DNA of 64,000 nt from the NCBI RefSeq assembly GCF_001269925.1, contig NZ_LHVO01000002.1, positions 372,001 to 436,000 on the forward strand, in the 5' to 3' direction. Shown here one piece after another: positions 44,605 to 53,548 of this stretch. Source of the stretch: Pseudomonas sp. MIACH (GTDB taxonomy: Bacteria; Pseudomonadota; Gammaproteobacteria; Pseudomonadales; Pseudomonadaceae). The first letter of the stretch is position 1; the number at the start of each line of letters is the position of its first letter. Position numbers and translations under genes: made by a program. The notes beneath the pieces were generated by a model. That model was not told the DNA's origin, searched no databases, and was given only the letters and a program-made list of their open reading frames with translations.

Positions 44605-44631
44605 GGGGGCAAGCCGATTCGACTTGCCCCC
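44605..44631. terminator. Bidirectional hairpin between convergent genes
   Basis: GGGGGCAAG (44605-44613) pairs perfectly with CTTGCCCCC (44623-44631). It lies between the Lrp gene and the convergent CYTH gene. No T-run, so it may work as a REP-type barrier more than as a classical terminator. Confidence 0.55.
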
Positions 44632-44641
44632 GCTGGCGATA

Positions 44642-46009
44642 TTACAGGCGCAGGAGGGTCTTCCAGGCACGGTTCTGATACACCGCAATCGCCTGATGCA
44701 TGCGCGCATCCAGCGACTCGTCGGTGATCGGCTGGTTGGCCAGTTGCACCAGCTTGTTCAGCTCGCCGTACAAGCGGTCCAGCTCCGCAATGTCCACCAC
44801 GTTACGCGCGTGGTGCAGCCAGGCCTGGATGCGCTCGATGCGTGGCAGTTGCTCGGCCAGGTCTTCCGGTTGCTGCTGGTAGCGCGGCAGTTGCAGGGCG
44901 ACGGCATCGTCGGCCAGCAGGCGCGGCAGCCAGTTGGTGATTTGCGCGGCGCCCTGGCGGTTGCCGCGTACATTGCGGTCGGCGGTCCAGGTGCGGGCTA
45001 GCAGCCAGCGGGAGGTGTTCAGTGAGAACAGGCCCCAGCGTACGTCTTCCAGTTCTTCGGCGAACTGTTCTGGAGCGGCTTTACGGATATCTTCGTCGTC
45101 GTCACCGGCCTGGACCAGCGGGCGCCAGTCTTCCAGCAAGGCATCCAGGGCGCTGCGCAGTTCGCTGGTGGATTGACGCGGTGCGGCCTGGCCGAGGCTG
45201 CCAATCAGGGCGCGCAGTTCGCCGAGGTTGTCGACCCAGTCCTGCAGCAGGCGCCAGTGACCATTGAAACGGTATTGCTCGGCCAGGCGCTGGCTGCTGC
45301 CGAGCAGGTGCCACATGATTGCGGCGAAGGCATCGTCCAGCGGCATTTCGGCGTGGATCTGCGGCGCCGGCATGCTCAAGGAGTAGCTGCTGGCGTCATA
45401 CAGGCGGTAGCCGCGCTCGGCCTTGCTGATGTCACACGGCATCAGGGCCAGGGTCGCGGCCAGCTCGGCGGCCAGTTCCAGCAGGGCAGCCGGTTCGCCT
45501 TCGCGCAGTTCCAGTTCCAGCTCGCAGATTTCTTCTTTCTGCTTGCCGACCACCACATGGCCCAGGTCCAGGGCGGCTTCGATCACCACCTTGGCCTTGC
45601 CACGGCCCCAGGCGATTTCGGCGCGTTCGCGTACAAAGTCGGTGGTGAAGATCGGCTTGAGGGTCTTTTTGTCCAGCTCGGCCAGTTGCTCGGGCCAGCA
45701 CTCGCCGTCGAGCTTCTTCACGTCGAGCTTGGCTTTGGGCAGGTCCCAGTTGTACTCATTGCGTTCCGACAAGCCGGCGACGCTTTGGCCACGGGTCTTG
45801 AGGGTCTGGATAATGTCGTCACCGTCCTTGCGCAGGCGCAGGGCGACTTTGGCCTGGGCCAGGTCACGTTCAGGGGTGTCGAAGTACTGGTTCATCAACT
45901 CACGGCGTTCCCAGCCACTTTTGTTGCGTTTTTTCAGTAGCGGGTGCTCACGCAGCGCAGCGAGTGTTTCGCGGCTGACGCGGAGCTTGATTTCGGTTTC
46001 TTTCTGCAT
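44642..46009 (-). CDS. CYTH-CHAD domain protein, probable inorganic triphosphatase
   Basis: 455 residues. The N-terminal CYTH domain starts MQKETEIKLRVS with the ExExK metal motif (residues 4-8) and a tunnel of basic/acidic residues (ALRLRKDGDDIIQTLKTRGQ, CELELELREGE). A C-terminal CHAD helical domain with repeated His/Arg pairs follows (HHARNVVDIAELDRLYGELN), a module that binds polyphosphate. E. coli YgiF has this layout and hydrolyses triphosphate. The start at 46007-46009 is preferred to a frame extension to 46093. Confidence 0.92.
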   Translation of the reverse strand: MQKETEIKLRVSRETLAALREHPLLKKRNKSGWERRELMNQYFDTPERDLAQAKVALRLRKDGDDIIQTLKTRGQSVAGLSERNEYNWDLPKAKLDVKKLDGECWPEQLAELDKKTLKPIFTTDFVRERAEIAWGRGKAKVVIEAALDLGHVVVGKQKEEICELELELREGEPAALLELAAELAATLALMPCDISKAERGYRLYDASSYSLSMPAPQIHAEMPLDDAFAAIMWHLLGSSQRLAEQYRFNGHWRLLQDWVDNLGELRALIGSLGQAAPRQSTSELRSALDALLEDWRPLVQAGDDDEDIRKAAPEQFAEELEDVRWGLFSLNTSRWLLARTWTADRNVRGNRQGAAQITNWLPRLLADDAVALQLPRYQQQPEDLAEQLPRIERIQAWLHHARNVVDIAELDRLYGELNKLVQLANQPITDESLDARMHQAIAVYQNRAWKTLLRL

Positions 46010-46167
46010 GGCCGGAAAATCCAGGATCGGGAGCGCAGCCGGGAAAAAGAGTGGCTGCCAAGGTCGTGCAGTGTACAGGACTGAGCCCGGCAACGTGCCG
46101 CAACGGTTTATTGTGTCGTGCAGATGCCTCTATAGTGGGGCTCATCCGGGAAGTTGGGAGACCGCGT

Positions 46168-47316
46168 ATGCCGTTACCGTCCATGAAAGAGCAGTTCGCC
46201 GCGTTGATTGCCGCGCCTTCGGTGAGTTGTACCCAAGCGTCTCTCGACCAGACCAATCGTCCGGTGATCGATTTGCTCGCCAGTTGGTTGGGCGATCTGG
46301 GTTTCTCCATCGACATCCAGCCCGTGAGCCCCGGCAAATTCAACCTGCTGGCCAGTTTCGGCACTGGCCCCGGCGGCCTGGTGTTGGCCGGACATAGCGA
46401 TACCGTTCCTTATGACGCTGCGCTGTGGAAGACCGATCCGCTCAAGCTGACGGAAGTCGACGGCCGCTGGGTAGGATTGGGCAGTTGCGACATGAAGGGT
46501 TTTTTCGCGCTGGCGATTGAAGCGGTGTTGCCGTTGCTGGATCAACCGTTCAAGCAACCGCTGCTGATCCTCGCCACCTGCGATGAAGAAAGCTCCATGT
46601 CCGGTGCTAGGGCATTGGCCGAAGCCGGTCGTCCATTGGGCCGCGCCGCGGTGATCGGCGAACCCACCGGCCTCAAGCCGATCCGCCTGCACAAAGGCGT
46701 GATGATGGAGCGCATCGACATTCTCGGCCAAAGTGGCCATTCGTCGGATCCAAGCCTGGGCCACAGCGCCCTGGAAGCCATGCATGACGCCATCGGCGAG
46801 CTGCGCGGCCTGCGCCTCGCCTGGCAGCGCGAGTACCGAAACGCGCAATTCAGCGTGCCGCAACCGACCATGAACTTCGGTTGTATCCATGGTGGCGACA
46901 ACCCCAACCGTATCTGCGGCCAGTGCTCCCTGGAATTCGACCTGCGACCTTTGCCGGGCATGGACCCCGAAGTGCTGCGTGCGGCGATCCGGCAAAAGCT
47001 CGAACCGCTGGCCGAGCGCCATAAAGTCAAGATCGACTACGCGCCGTTATTCCCTGCAGTGCCGCCGTTCGAACAGGCTGAAGACGCCGAGCTGGTGCGG
47101 GTCGCGGAACGATTGACCGGGCATCGTGCCGAAGCAGTAGCGTTCGGCACCGAAGCGCCTTATCTTCAGCGCCTTGGTTGTGAAACCCTGGTGCTGGGCC
47201 CTGGCGATATTGCGTGTGCCCACCAACCCGGCGAGTACCTCGAAATGTCACGCTTGACGCCTACAGTGCGTCTATTGCGGGACCTGATCGAACATTACTG
47301 CCTTAAACCTGCGTAA
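46168..47316 (+). CDS. argE: Acetylornithine deacetylase ArgE
   Basis: Cytoplasmic zinc deacetylase converting N-acetylornithine to ornithine. 382 residues. Metal ligands fall in LAGHSDTVPYD (His), GSCDMKGFFAL (Asp), CDEESSMSGA (Glu pair) and CAHQPGEYLE near the end (His). GGGAG precedes the ATG at 46168; the longer frame is not used. argA lies 133 bases downstream, so both ends of the acetylated ornithine route are linked here. Pseudomonads also have ArgJ, which recycles the acetyl group and makes ArgE partly redundant. Confidence 0.95.
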   Translation: MPLPSMKEQFAALIAAPSVSCTQASLDQTNRPVIDLLASWLGDLGFSIDIQPVSPGKFNLLASFGTGPGGLVLAGHSDTVPYDAALWKTDPLKLTEVDGRWVGLGSCDMKGFFALAIEAVLPLLDQPFKQPLLILATCDEESSMSGARALAEAGRPLGRAAVIGEPTGLKPIRLHKGVMMERIDILGQSGHSSDPSLGHSALEAMHDAIGELRGLRLAWQREYRNAQFSVPQPTMNFGCIHGGDNPNRICGQCSLEFDLRPLPGMDPEVLRAAIRQKLEPLAERHKVKIDYAPLFPAVPPFEQAEDAELVRVAERLTGHRAEAVAFGTEAPYLQRLGCETLVLGPGDIACAHQPGEYLEMSRLTPTVRLLRDLIEHYCLKPA

Positions 47317-47353
47317 ATTAACCCCTGTCCATTCGTACATAAGGAGAGCGAGC

Positions 47354-47380
47354 GTGTCGCCAAGCCTGTTCCGACGATAA
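47354..47380 (+). CDS. Possible 8-codon leader peptide before argA
   Basis: AAGGAG at 47341-47346 is followed, at good spacing, by GTG TCG CCA AGC CTG TTC CGA CGA TAA, giving MSPSLFRR. The last two sense codons are tandem CGA, a rare Arg codon in pseudomonads. It lies 70 bases before argA. A leader that stalls ribosomes when Arg-tRNA is short is conceivable. The same bases contain TGTCGC, an ArgR half-site word, so a protein operator is an alternative reading. Confidence 0.35.
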   Translation: MSPSLFRR

Positions 47381-47449
47381 CCATCAGCCCGCTGTGCGTT
47401 TTCACGACTCATCCTTTTTCGGCTGCTTCTTATTACAGGCCCAGGTTCC

Positions 47450-48751
47450 ATGCCCGACTACGTTAATTGGCTTCGTCACGCTTCGCCCTACATCAATGCC
47501 CACCGCGACTGCACCTTTGTCGTCATGCTGCCGGGCGATGGTGTGGATCATCCGAACTTCGGCAATATCGTCCACGACCTGGTGCTGCTCCACAGCCTGG
47601 GCGTGCGCCTGGTGCTGGTGCACGGATCGCGCCCACAGATCGAAGCGCGCCTTGAAGCGCGCGGCCTGATCCCGGCGTATCACGAAGGTATGCGCATCAC
47701 CGATGCGGCGACGCTGGAGTGCGTCATCGACGCGGTCGGCCACCTGCGTATCGCCATCGAAGCGCGCTTGTCGATGGACATGGCCTCGTCGCCGATGCAG
47801 GGCTCGCGCCTGCGGGTGGCCAGCGGCAACCTGGTGACGGCACGTCCTATCGGCGTGCTGGAAGGCGTGGACTATCACCACACCGGCGAAGTGCGCCGGG
47901 TCGACCGCAAAGGCATCAATCGCCTGCTGGACGAGCGCTCGATTGTGCTGCTGTCGCCCCTGGGCTATTCGCCTACGGGTGAGATCTTCAACTTGGCCTG
48001 CGAAGACGTCGCCACCCGCGCCGCCATTGACCTGGGGGCCGATAAGCTGCTGCTGTTCGGTGCCGATCTCGGCCTGATCGATGAAAATGGCCGCCTGGTG
48101 CGTGAGTTGCGTCCGCAGCAAGTACCGGCGCACCTGCAACGCCTGGGCAGCAGTAACTACCAGTCCGAATTGCTCGATGCGGCGGCCGAGGCTTGCCGGG
48201 GCGGGGTAGGGCGCAGCCATATCGTCAGCTACGCCGAAGACGGCGCGTTGCTCACCGAGCTGTTTACCCGCGATGGCGGCGGTACGCTGGTGGCCCAGGA
48301 GCAATTCGAACTGGTGCGCGAGGCGGCGATTGAAGACGTCGGCGGCCTGCTCGACCTGATCAGCCCCTTGGAAGAGCAGGGCATCCTGGTACGCCGCTCG
48401 CGGGAAGTGCTGGAGCGTGAGATCGAGCAGTTCAGCGTGGTGGAGCGCGAAGGCATGATCATCGCCTGTGCGGCGTTGTATCAGATCGCCGATTCGGACG
48501 CGGGTGAACTGGCGTGCCTGGCGGTGAACCCGGAGTATCGCCATGGCGGGCGCGGTGATGAGCTGCTTGAGCGCATCGAGACGCGTGCCCGTGCCCAGGG
48601 GTTGAAGACTTTGTTCGTGCTCACCACACGCACTGCCCACTGGTTCCGTGAGCGCGGTTTTGTGCCGAGCAGCGTAGACCGTCTGCCATCCGCGCGGGCG
48701 TCGCTCTACAACTACCAGCGTAACTCGAAGATTTTCGAGAAGGCCTTGTAA
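47450..48751 (+). CDS. argA: N-acetylglutamate synthase ArgA
   Basis: First enzyme of arginine biosynthesis, acetyl-CoA + glutamate to N-acetylglutamate; feedback-inhibited by arginine. 433 residues. An amino-acid-kinase-like domain (VVMLPGDGVDHPNF ... LVLVHGSRPQIEARLEARGL) is followed by a GNAT acetyltransferase domain (AALYQIADSDAGELACLAVN, PEYRHGGRGDELLERIETRA). Ends YNYQRNSKIFEKAL, the typical tail. Confidence 0.96.
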   Translation: MPDYVNWLRHASPYINAHRDCTFVVMLPGDGVDHPNFGNIVHDLVLLHSLGVRLVLVHGSRPQIEARLEARGLIPAYHEGMRITDAATLECVIDAVGHLRIAIEARLSMDMASSPMQGSRLRVASGNLVTARPIGVLEGVDYHHTGEVRRVDRKGINRLLDERSIVLLSPLGYSPTGEIFNLACEDVATRAAIDLGADKLLLFGADLGLIDENGRLVRELRPQQVPAHLQRLGSSNYQSELLDAAAEACRGGVGRSHIVSYAEDGALLTELFTRDGGGTLVAQEQFELVREAAIEDVGGLLDLISPLEEQGILVRRSREVLEREIEQFSVVEREGMIIACAALYQIADSDAGELACLAVNPEYRHGGRGDELLERIETRARAQGLKTLFVLTTRTAHWFRERGFVPSSVDRLPSARASLYNYQRNSKIFEKAL

Positions 48752-48775
48752 AGCCCTACCCCCCCCCAAGTCACT

Positions 48776-48801
48776 GGGCAGGCTCGTGTAAGAGCCTGCC
48801 C
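48776..48801 (+). terminator. Hairpin after argA
   Basis: GGGCAGGCTC (48776-48785) pairs perfectly with GAGCCTGCCC (48792-48801) around GTGTAA. No T-run follows. It is preceded by a run of nine or more C near 48758-48767. Probable transcript end or REP-like element. Confidence 0.55.
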
Positions 48802-49377
48802 GCGTCGCAGGCCAATCTGGCGTGCCGTCACGCACGACTAAAGTTTAAGAATTCTTGATCTGACGCCGATAACAGGATGGCGGATACGGATAGATTGTGG
48901 GAGCCCACAAACACTTGAATCGTCGAATGGGCGGCTTTGACACCAAAAGAAACTATTAGTGACACAAAAACTGTAACAAATTGACGGGAGGATGTGCCTT
49001 TGGCCATCATGGCGTCGCCTTTTTGATCGTAGGTGACGTATGCGGCAGAGCGGCCACGCTAGTCGATCTAAAAAAGCGCTAATAAATACCCTTTAGGAAT
49101 TAGCTTGTTGAGCGGATGGTCTATGCTGGCCTGTTCGCATCACGGAAAGGCTTATTCCTGAATCGTATGAAAAAGAATGAAATAATTCTTTTTGGGTGTA
49201 TGAAAAACTCATTACCCTGCAGGGACCAAATCAACGGTGGTTAGACGAAGGTAGTAGACACACAAGGTTACGATTGACTTGTCAGTCACTATCCGGTGCT
49301 AATCGCGCATCTGTGGATCGAGGGCGTCAGACCCGAGACCAAAGAAATACAAAAATTAGAAATGAGAGGAGCGGTAC
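48802..49377. other. Gene-free region upstream of the OprD-family porin
   Basis: About 575 bases with no supported gene. AT-rich, likely carrying a long promoter/leader for the porin. It has a perfect 9-bp inverted repeat AAAAAGAAT (49170-49178) / ATTCTTTTT (49185-49193). Near the start codon, AAGAAATA at 49343 onward matches the A-rich AAnAAnAA Hfq/Crc-site pattern at seven of eight positions; weak evidence for catabolite control. Confidence 0.55.
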
Positions 49378-50748
49378 ATGAAGAAGTCCACCTTGGCGCT
49401 GTCTGTAGCTTTGGGCGTAATCGCTCAGCAAGCAGGCGCTGCCGGTTTCATCGATGACAGTAAAGTAACTCTGGGTCTGCGTAACTTTTACATCAATACC
49501 GACAACCGTGACTCGGCTGCCGGCACTGCAGCCAACAAGCGCGCTGGTGTTCAGAGCAAGCAAGAAGAATGGGGCCAAGGCTTCGACCTGCGCTTCATCT
49601 CCGGTTACACCCAAGGCACCGTAGGCTTCGGTCTTGACGCTATCGGCCTGCTGGGTGTTCGCCTGGATTCCGGCGGCGGCACCAACGGCGCTACTGCCTC
49701 GTCCTACGGCGGCACTGTGTTCCCGAGCAAGTCCAATGGCGAAGCTGTTGATAACTACTCGAGCCTGGGCCTGACTGCCAAAGCCAAGATCTCCCAGACC
49801 GAACTGAAGCTGGGTACCCTGCAGCCTAAGCTGCCGGTTATCGTGACCAACGACGGTCGTCTGCTGCCGCAGACTTTCCAAGGTGGCCAGATCACTACCA
49901 ACGACATCAAAGACTTGACGCTGGTTGCCGGTCAGATCGAAAAAGCCAAGGGTCGTAACTCCAGCAACGTCGACAACCTGTCGATCTCGGGTGCCAACTC
50001 CCGTGGCGCCAACTGGCGTGACAGCAACAAGTTCTACTACGCCGGTGGTGACTACAAGATCACCAAGGACCTGACTGCCCAGTACTACTACGGCAACCTG
50101 GAAGACTTCTACAAGCAGCACTTCCTGGGTCTGACCCACAACTGGGCCATCGGTCCTGGCGTATTGAAGTCTGACCTGCGTTATTTCCACAGCTCCGATG
50201 ACGGTAAGAACGGCAACGAGTCGGCTTACTTCTCCTCGGGCAACTACAGCGGCGTCAACTCCGGTCGCGGCAAGGTGGATAACAACCTGTACAGCGGCCT
50301 GTTCCTGTACACCTTGGGCGGCCACACCTTCGGTGGTGGTTACCAGGTCAGCAACGGTAGCAGCGACTTCCCTTGGTTGAACCAGGGCGACGGTTCGTCG
50401 GCTTACCTGACCACTGACATGCAGATCGCTAAGTTCGCCCGTGCCGGCGAACGTACCTGGCAAGCTCGCTACGCTTATGACTTCGCCAAGGTTGGCGTGC
50501 CTGGCTTGACCGCTGGTGTTGTGTACCTCAAGGGTACTGACATCGACACCGTCAACGGTAGCCGTGCCGAGTTCACCGGCCAGTCCGAGTGGGAGCGCGA
50601 TATCACTGTTGCCTACGTAGTGCCAGAAGGCCTGTTCAAAAACGTCGGCGTCGCCTGGAAAAACGCTATGTGGCGCAACGATGTCGCTGCCGCGCGCGAT
50701 CAAGACGAAAACCGTGTAATCGTCAGCTACACCTACGCATTCAAGTAA
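49378..50748 (+). CDS. OprD-family outer-membrane porin
   Basis: 456 residues; substrate-specific channel for small carboxylates or basic amino acids. Signal peptide ends AGAA. Mature GFIDDSKVTLGLRNFYINTD and KQEEWGQGFDLRFISGYTQG are OprD-family hallmarks, as are TQYYYGNLED-like strands (LTAQYYYGNLEDFYKQHFLG) and an 18-strand barrel ending VIVSYTYAFK. GAGGAGC precedes the ATG. Codon use is strongly biased to preferred codons (many CTG, GGT, AAC), suggesting high expression. OprD-family subgroup and substrate are not assignable here. Confidence 0.93.
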   Translation: MKKSTLALSVALGVIAQQAGAAGFIDDSKVTLGLRNFYINTDNRDSAAGTAANKRAGVQSKQEEWGQGFDLRFISGYTQGTVGFGLDAIGLLGVRLDSGGGTNGATASSYGGTVFPSKSNGEAVDNYSSLGLTAKAKISQTELKLGTLQPKLPVIVTNDGRLLPQTFQGGQITTNDIKDLTLVAGQIEKAKGRNSSNVDNLSISGANSRGANWRDSNKFYYAGGDYKITKDLTAQYYYGNLEDFYKQHFLGLTHNWAIGPGVLKSDLRYFHSSDDGKNGNESAYFSSGNYSGVNSGRGKVDNNLYSGLFLYTLGGHTFGGGYQVSNGSSDFPWLNQGDGSSAYLTTDMQIAKFARAGERTWQARYAYDFAKVGVPGLTAGVVYLKGTDIDTVNGSRAEFTGQSEWERDITVAYVVPEGLFKNVGVAWKNAMWRNDVAAARDQDENRVIVSYTYAFK

Positions 50749-50758
50749 CTGCGTAAAA

Positions 50759-50785
50759 CCTTGCCCGGCGCACTGCCGGGCAAGG
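50759..50785 (+). terminator. Intrinsic terminator of the porin gene
   Basis: CCTTGCCCGGC (50759-50769) pairs perfectly with GCCGGGCAAGG (50775-50785); GTGTCTTGC follows, a weak T tract. Confidence 0.8.
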
Positions 50786-50929
50786 TGTCTTGCATTTCAA
50801 GTCGGGCTAAACCCCCGCAAGCCCTTCCTGAACCCCTCTTTTTACAGCGTCTCAAGGCCTTCTCGAACCTTGGAACCGATGTTGCGCCTCCCCATTTCCC
50901 ACGTCCAATGAACACATTTTTAATATTCC

Positions 50930-50957
50930 TTTATCGTCTAGATAAATCGATATTTAT
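50930..50957. promoter_or_regulatory. Overlapping AT-rich dyads upstream of lsfA
   Basis: TTTATC (50930-50935) / GATAAA (50941-50946) and ATAAAT (50942-50947) / ATTTAT (50952-50957), two perfect 6-bp dyads sharing an arm, 65-92 bases before lsfA. The ATAAAT/ATTTAT words recur in the ssuE promoter, suggesting a common sulfur-responsive regulator such as CysB or a relative. Confidence 0.45.
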
Positions 50958-51021
50958 TCTTTTTAAATAATCCGTAATCCATGCACAGTGGGCTCCATAA
51001 GCACTCACCAGGAGCCACACC

Positions 51022-51660
51022 ATGAGCCTAAGACTGGGCGACATCGCCCCCGACTTCGAACAGGATTCCAGCGCCGGCAAGATTCGTTTCCACGAATGGC
51101 TGGGCGACAGCTGGGGTGTGTTGTTTTCCCACCCGGCCGACTTTACCCCGGTGTGCACCACGGAGCTGGGCTTTACCGCCAAGCTCAAGGACGAATTCGC
51201 CAAGCGCGGCGTCAAGGCCATTGCCCTGTCGGTAGACCCGGTGGACTCGCACCACAAGTGGATCGAAGACATCAACGAAACCCAGGACACCGTCGTCAAC
51301 TTCCCGATCCTGGCCGACGCCGACCGCAAGGTTTCGGACCTCTACGACCTGATCCACCCGAACGCCAGTGACACCCTCACCGTGCGTTCCTTGTTCGTGA
51401 TCGACCCGAACAAGAAGGTCCGCCTGACCATCACCTACCCGGCCAGCACCGGCCGTAACTTCCACGAAATCCTGCGGGTCATCGACTCGCTGCAACTGAC
51501 CGACAACTACAAAGTCGCCACCCCCGCCAACTGGCAGGACGGTGATGAAGTGGTGATCGTGCCGTCGCTCAAGGACGAGGAAGAGATCAAGAAGCGCTTT
51601 CCGAAGGGTTATCGGGCGGTGAAGCCGTATTTGCGGCTTACTCCACAGCCCAATCGTTGA
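51022..51660 (+). CDS. lsfA: 1-Cys peroxiredoxin LsfA
   Basis: Cytoplasmic peroxidase of the Prx6 group. 212 residues. Peroxidatic cysteine is C45 in HPADFTPVCTTE; no other cysteine exists in the chain, confirming the 1-Cys type. A C-terminal extension (SLKDEEEIKKRFPKGYRAVK) is family-typical. LsfA was first described as a sulfate-starvation-induced protein in P. putida. It stands directly before the ssu operon, with its own terminator. Confidence 0.94.
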   Translation: MSLRLGDIAPDFEQDSSAGKIRFHEWLGDSWGVLFSHPADFTPVCTTELGFTAKLKDEFAKRGVKAIALSVDPVDSHHKWIEDINETQDTVVNFPILADADRKVSDLYDLIHPNASDTLTVRSLFVIDPNKKVRLTITYPASTGRNFHEILRVIDSLQLTDNYKVATPANWQDGDEVVIVPSLKDEEEIKKRFPKGYRAVKPYLRLTPQPNR

Positions 51661-51685
51661 CGCTGAATCACAACAGGGGTTTTCA

Positions 51686-51709
51686 GGCCGTTTTTACGGC
51701 CTTTTTTTT
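51686..51709 (+). terminator. Intrinsic terminator of lsfA
   Basis: GGCCGT (51686-51691) TTTT ACGGCC (51696-51701) followed by eight T. Separates lsfA from ssuE. Confidence 0.95.
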
Positions 51710-51721
51710 CGCCTGACGACT

Positions 51722-51787
51722 TATAAATCTCATATGCATTTATAGAATAAACAAATGAAAAAATGAGATTTATAGATATATAAATCT
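51722..51787. promoter_or_regulatory. AT-rich inverted-repeat cluster in the ssuE promoter
   Basis: TATAAAT (51722-51728) / ATTTATA (51738-51744) is a perfect dyad with nine-base spacer; TATAAATCTCAT (51722-51733) / ATGAGATTTATA (51763-51774) is a second, longer 12-bp dyad; another TATAAATCT lies at 51779-51787. The four TATAAAT-type words have the layout of a LysR-type activator site. The last one is 75 bases before ssuE. Confidence 0.5.
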
Positions 51788-51861
51788 GCTGATAAGGTCT
51801 GTTCCATCTTGGCGCCATCGCCACACAGCGAACCGCCGGCACTTGCTCAAGGAAATCCTGC

Positions 51862-52455
51862 ATGTTGGTCGTAACACTTGGAGGCAGTCCCAGCCAGCGT
51901 TCCCGCTCCGGGGTCTTGCTGGAAAAAACCCGTCAGTGGTTGCAAGACAAGGGCGTGGAAGTGGTGAGTTACCAGATACGGGACTTCCCGGCTGAAGACT
52001 TGCTGCATGCACGCTTCGACAGCCCCAAGGTCATTGACCTGCTGCAACAGGTGGCTAACGCGGATGGCCTGGTGATCGCCACGCCGGTGTACAAGGCGTC
52101 GTTCTCCGGCGCGTTGAAAACCGTGCTCGACCTGCTGCCCGAACGCGCCCTGGCCCACAAGGTTGTGCTGCCGATGGCGACCGGCGGCAGCATCGCCCAC
52201 ATGCTGGCGGTGGACTACGCGTTGAAGCCAGTGTTGTCGGCCCTCAAAGCCCAGGAATTGCTCCACGGGATTTTCGCCGAAGACAGCCAGATCGCCTATG
52301 GCGAAGGCAGTGTCCAGGCGCAACTGGTGCCGGTCCTCGAACACCGTTTGCACGAGGCCCTGGAGACGCTTTACGGCGCCATGGCCCGTCGTCCGAAACC
52401 GTTGGACCCGCATGTGTTGAATGAACGTTTGTTGAGTGCTCGCTGGAGCATTTAA
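51862..52455 (+). CDS. ssuE: NADPH-dependent FMN reductase SsuE
   Basis: Supplies FMNH2 to SsuD for sulfonate cleavage. 197-residue flavodoxin-like fold: [20 protein letters not shown] phosphate loop at the N-terminus, [48 protein letters not shown] precedes the ATG. First gene of ssuEADCBF. Confidence 0.95.
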   Translation: MLVVTLGGSPSQRSRSGVLLEKTRQWLQDKGVEVVSYQIRDFPAEDLLHARFDSPKVIDLLQQVANADGLVIATPVYKASFSGALKTVLDLLPERALAHKVVLPMATGGSIAHMLAVDYALKPVLSALKAQELLHGIFAEDSQIAYGEGSVQAQLVPVLEHRLHEALETLYGAMARRPKPLDPHVLNERLLSARWSI

Positions 52456-52554
52456 GTCAGCCTCACCGCTATATAGATGTACTCACCTTACTCAGCCGCC
52501 AACGGCCAAGCAGGTGCAGCCAACCCCCTCATCGCACTATTTGGAGAGAGCGCC

Positions 52555-53523
52555 ATGCGCACTGTCATCTTGCGTCGTGGTCTGGTCGCACTGTTTGCTG
52601 CGGCTGTGTCCTTCGGCGCCATTGTTCAAGCTCAAGCTGCCGAGACCCTGCGGATCGGTTACCAGAAATACGGCACGCTGGTGCTGCTCAAGGCCAAGGG
52701 CACCCTGGAAAAACGCCTGGCGGCCCAAGGCGTCAATGTCCAATGGACCGAGTTTCCCGGCGGCCCGCAATTGCTCGAAGGCCTGAACGTCGGCTCCATC
52801 GACTTCGGTGTCACCGGGGAAACCCCGCCGGTCTTCGCCCAGGCCGCCGGTGCCGACCTGCTCTACGTGGCCTACGAACCGCCAGCGCCAACCAGTGAAG
52901 CGATCCTGGTGCCGAAAGATTCGACGATCAAATCGGTGGCCGAGCTCAAGGGCAAGAAAGTCGTGCTCAACAAAGGCTCCAACGTGCACTACCTGCTGGT
53001 GCGTGCCCTGGAAGACGCCGGCCTGAAATACACCGACGTGCAGACCGTGTTCCTGCCGCCCGCCGATGCCCGTGCCGCCTTCGAGCGTGGCAGTGTGGAT
53101 GCGTGGGTGATCTGGGACCCGTACCAGGCCGCCGCCGAGAAACAACTGCAAGCGCGCACCCTGCGTGACGGCACCGGCATTGCCGACAACCACCAGTTCT
53201 ACCTGGCCACCAAGCCTTACGCCGAAAAGCACCCTGAAGTGGTCAAGGCGCTGATCGAAGAAGTGCGCGCCGTGGGCGAATGGTCCAAGGCCAACCCTCA
53301 GGAAGTGACCGAGCAAGTCGCGCCGCTTCTGGGCCTGCCGGCAGACATCACCCTGACCTCGGTGAAACGCCAGGGCTACGGCGCGTTGTTCCTGACCCCG
53401 GAAGTGGTGGCGGCCCAGCAGAAAATCGCCGACAGCTTCTACCAACTCAAATTGATCCCCAAGCCCTTGAGCATCAAGGACGTGATCTGGACGCCACCTG
53501 CCGCCGTGGCTAAAGCACCGTAA
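52555..53523 (+). CDS. ssuA: Aliphatic sulfonate-binding protein SsuA
   Basis: Periplasmic binding protein for alkanesulfonates. 322 residues; signal peptide ends VQAQA. Mature [20 protein letters not shown] with [20 protein letters not shown] and [20 protein letters not shown] is the SsuA pattern. The ATG at 52555 with GGAGAG is preferred over an upstream frame extension. Follows ssuE after 99 bases with no terminator visible. Confidence 0.95.
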   Translation: MRTVILRRGLVALFAAAVSFGAIVQAQAAETLRIGYQKYGTLVLLKAKGTLEKRLAAQGVNVQWTEFPGGPQLLEGLNVGSIDFGVTGETPPVFAQAAGADLLYVAYEPPAPTSEAILVPKDSTIKSVAELKGKKVVLNKGSNVHYLLVRALEDAGLKYTDVQTVFLPPADARAAFERGSVDAWVIWDPYQAAAEKQLQARTLRDGTGIADNHQFYLATKPYAEKHPEVVKALIEEVRAVGEWSKANPQEVTEQVAPLLGLPADITLTSVKRQGYGALFLTPEVVAAQQKIADSFYQLKLIPKPLSIKDVIWTPPAAVAKAP

Positions 53524-53548
53524 TCCGATTTCTTCAGGAGACAACTCC

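Noticed and set aside
49196..49381. Short frame directly upstream of the porin gene
   Set aside because: No ribosome site of quality, no conserved features, and it runs into the porin start region; more likely leader RNA.
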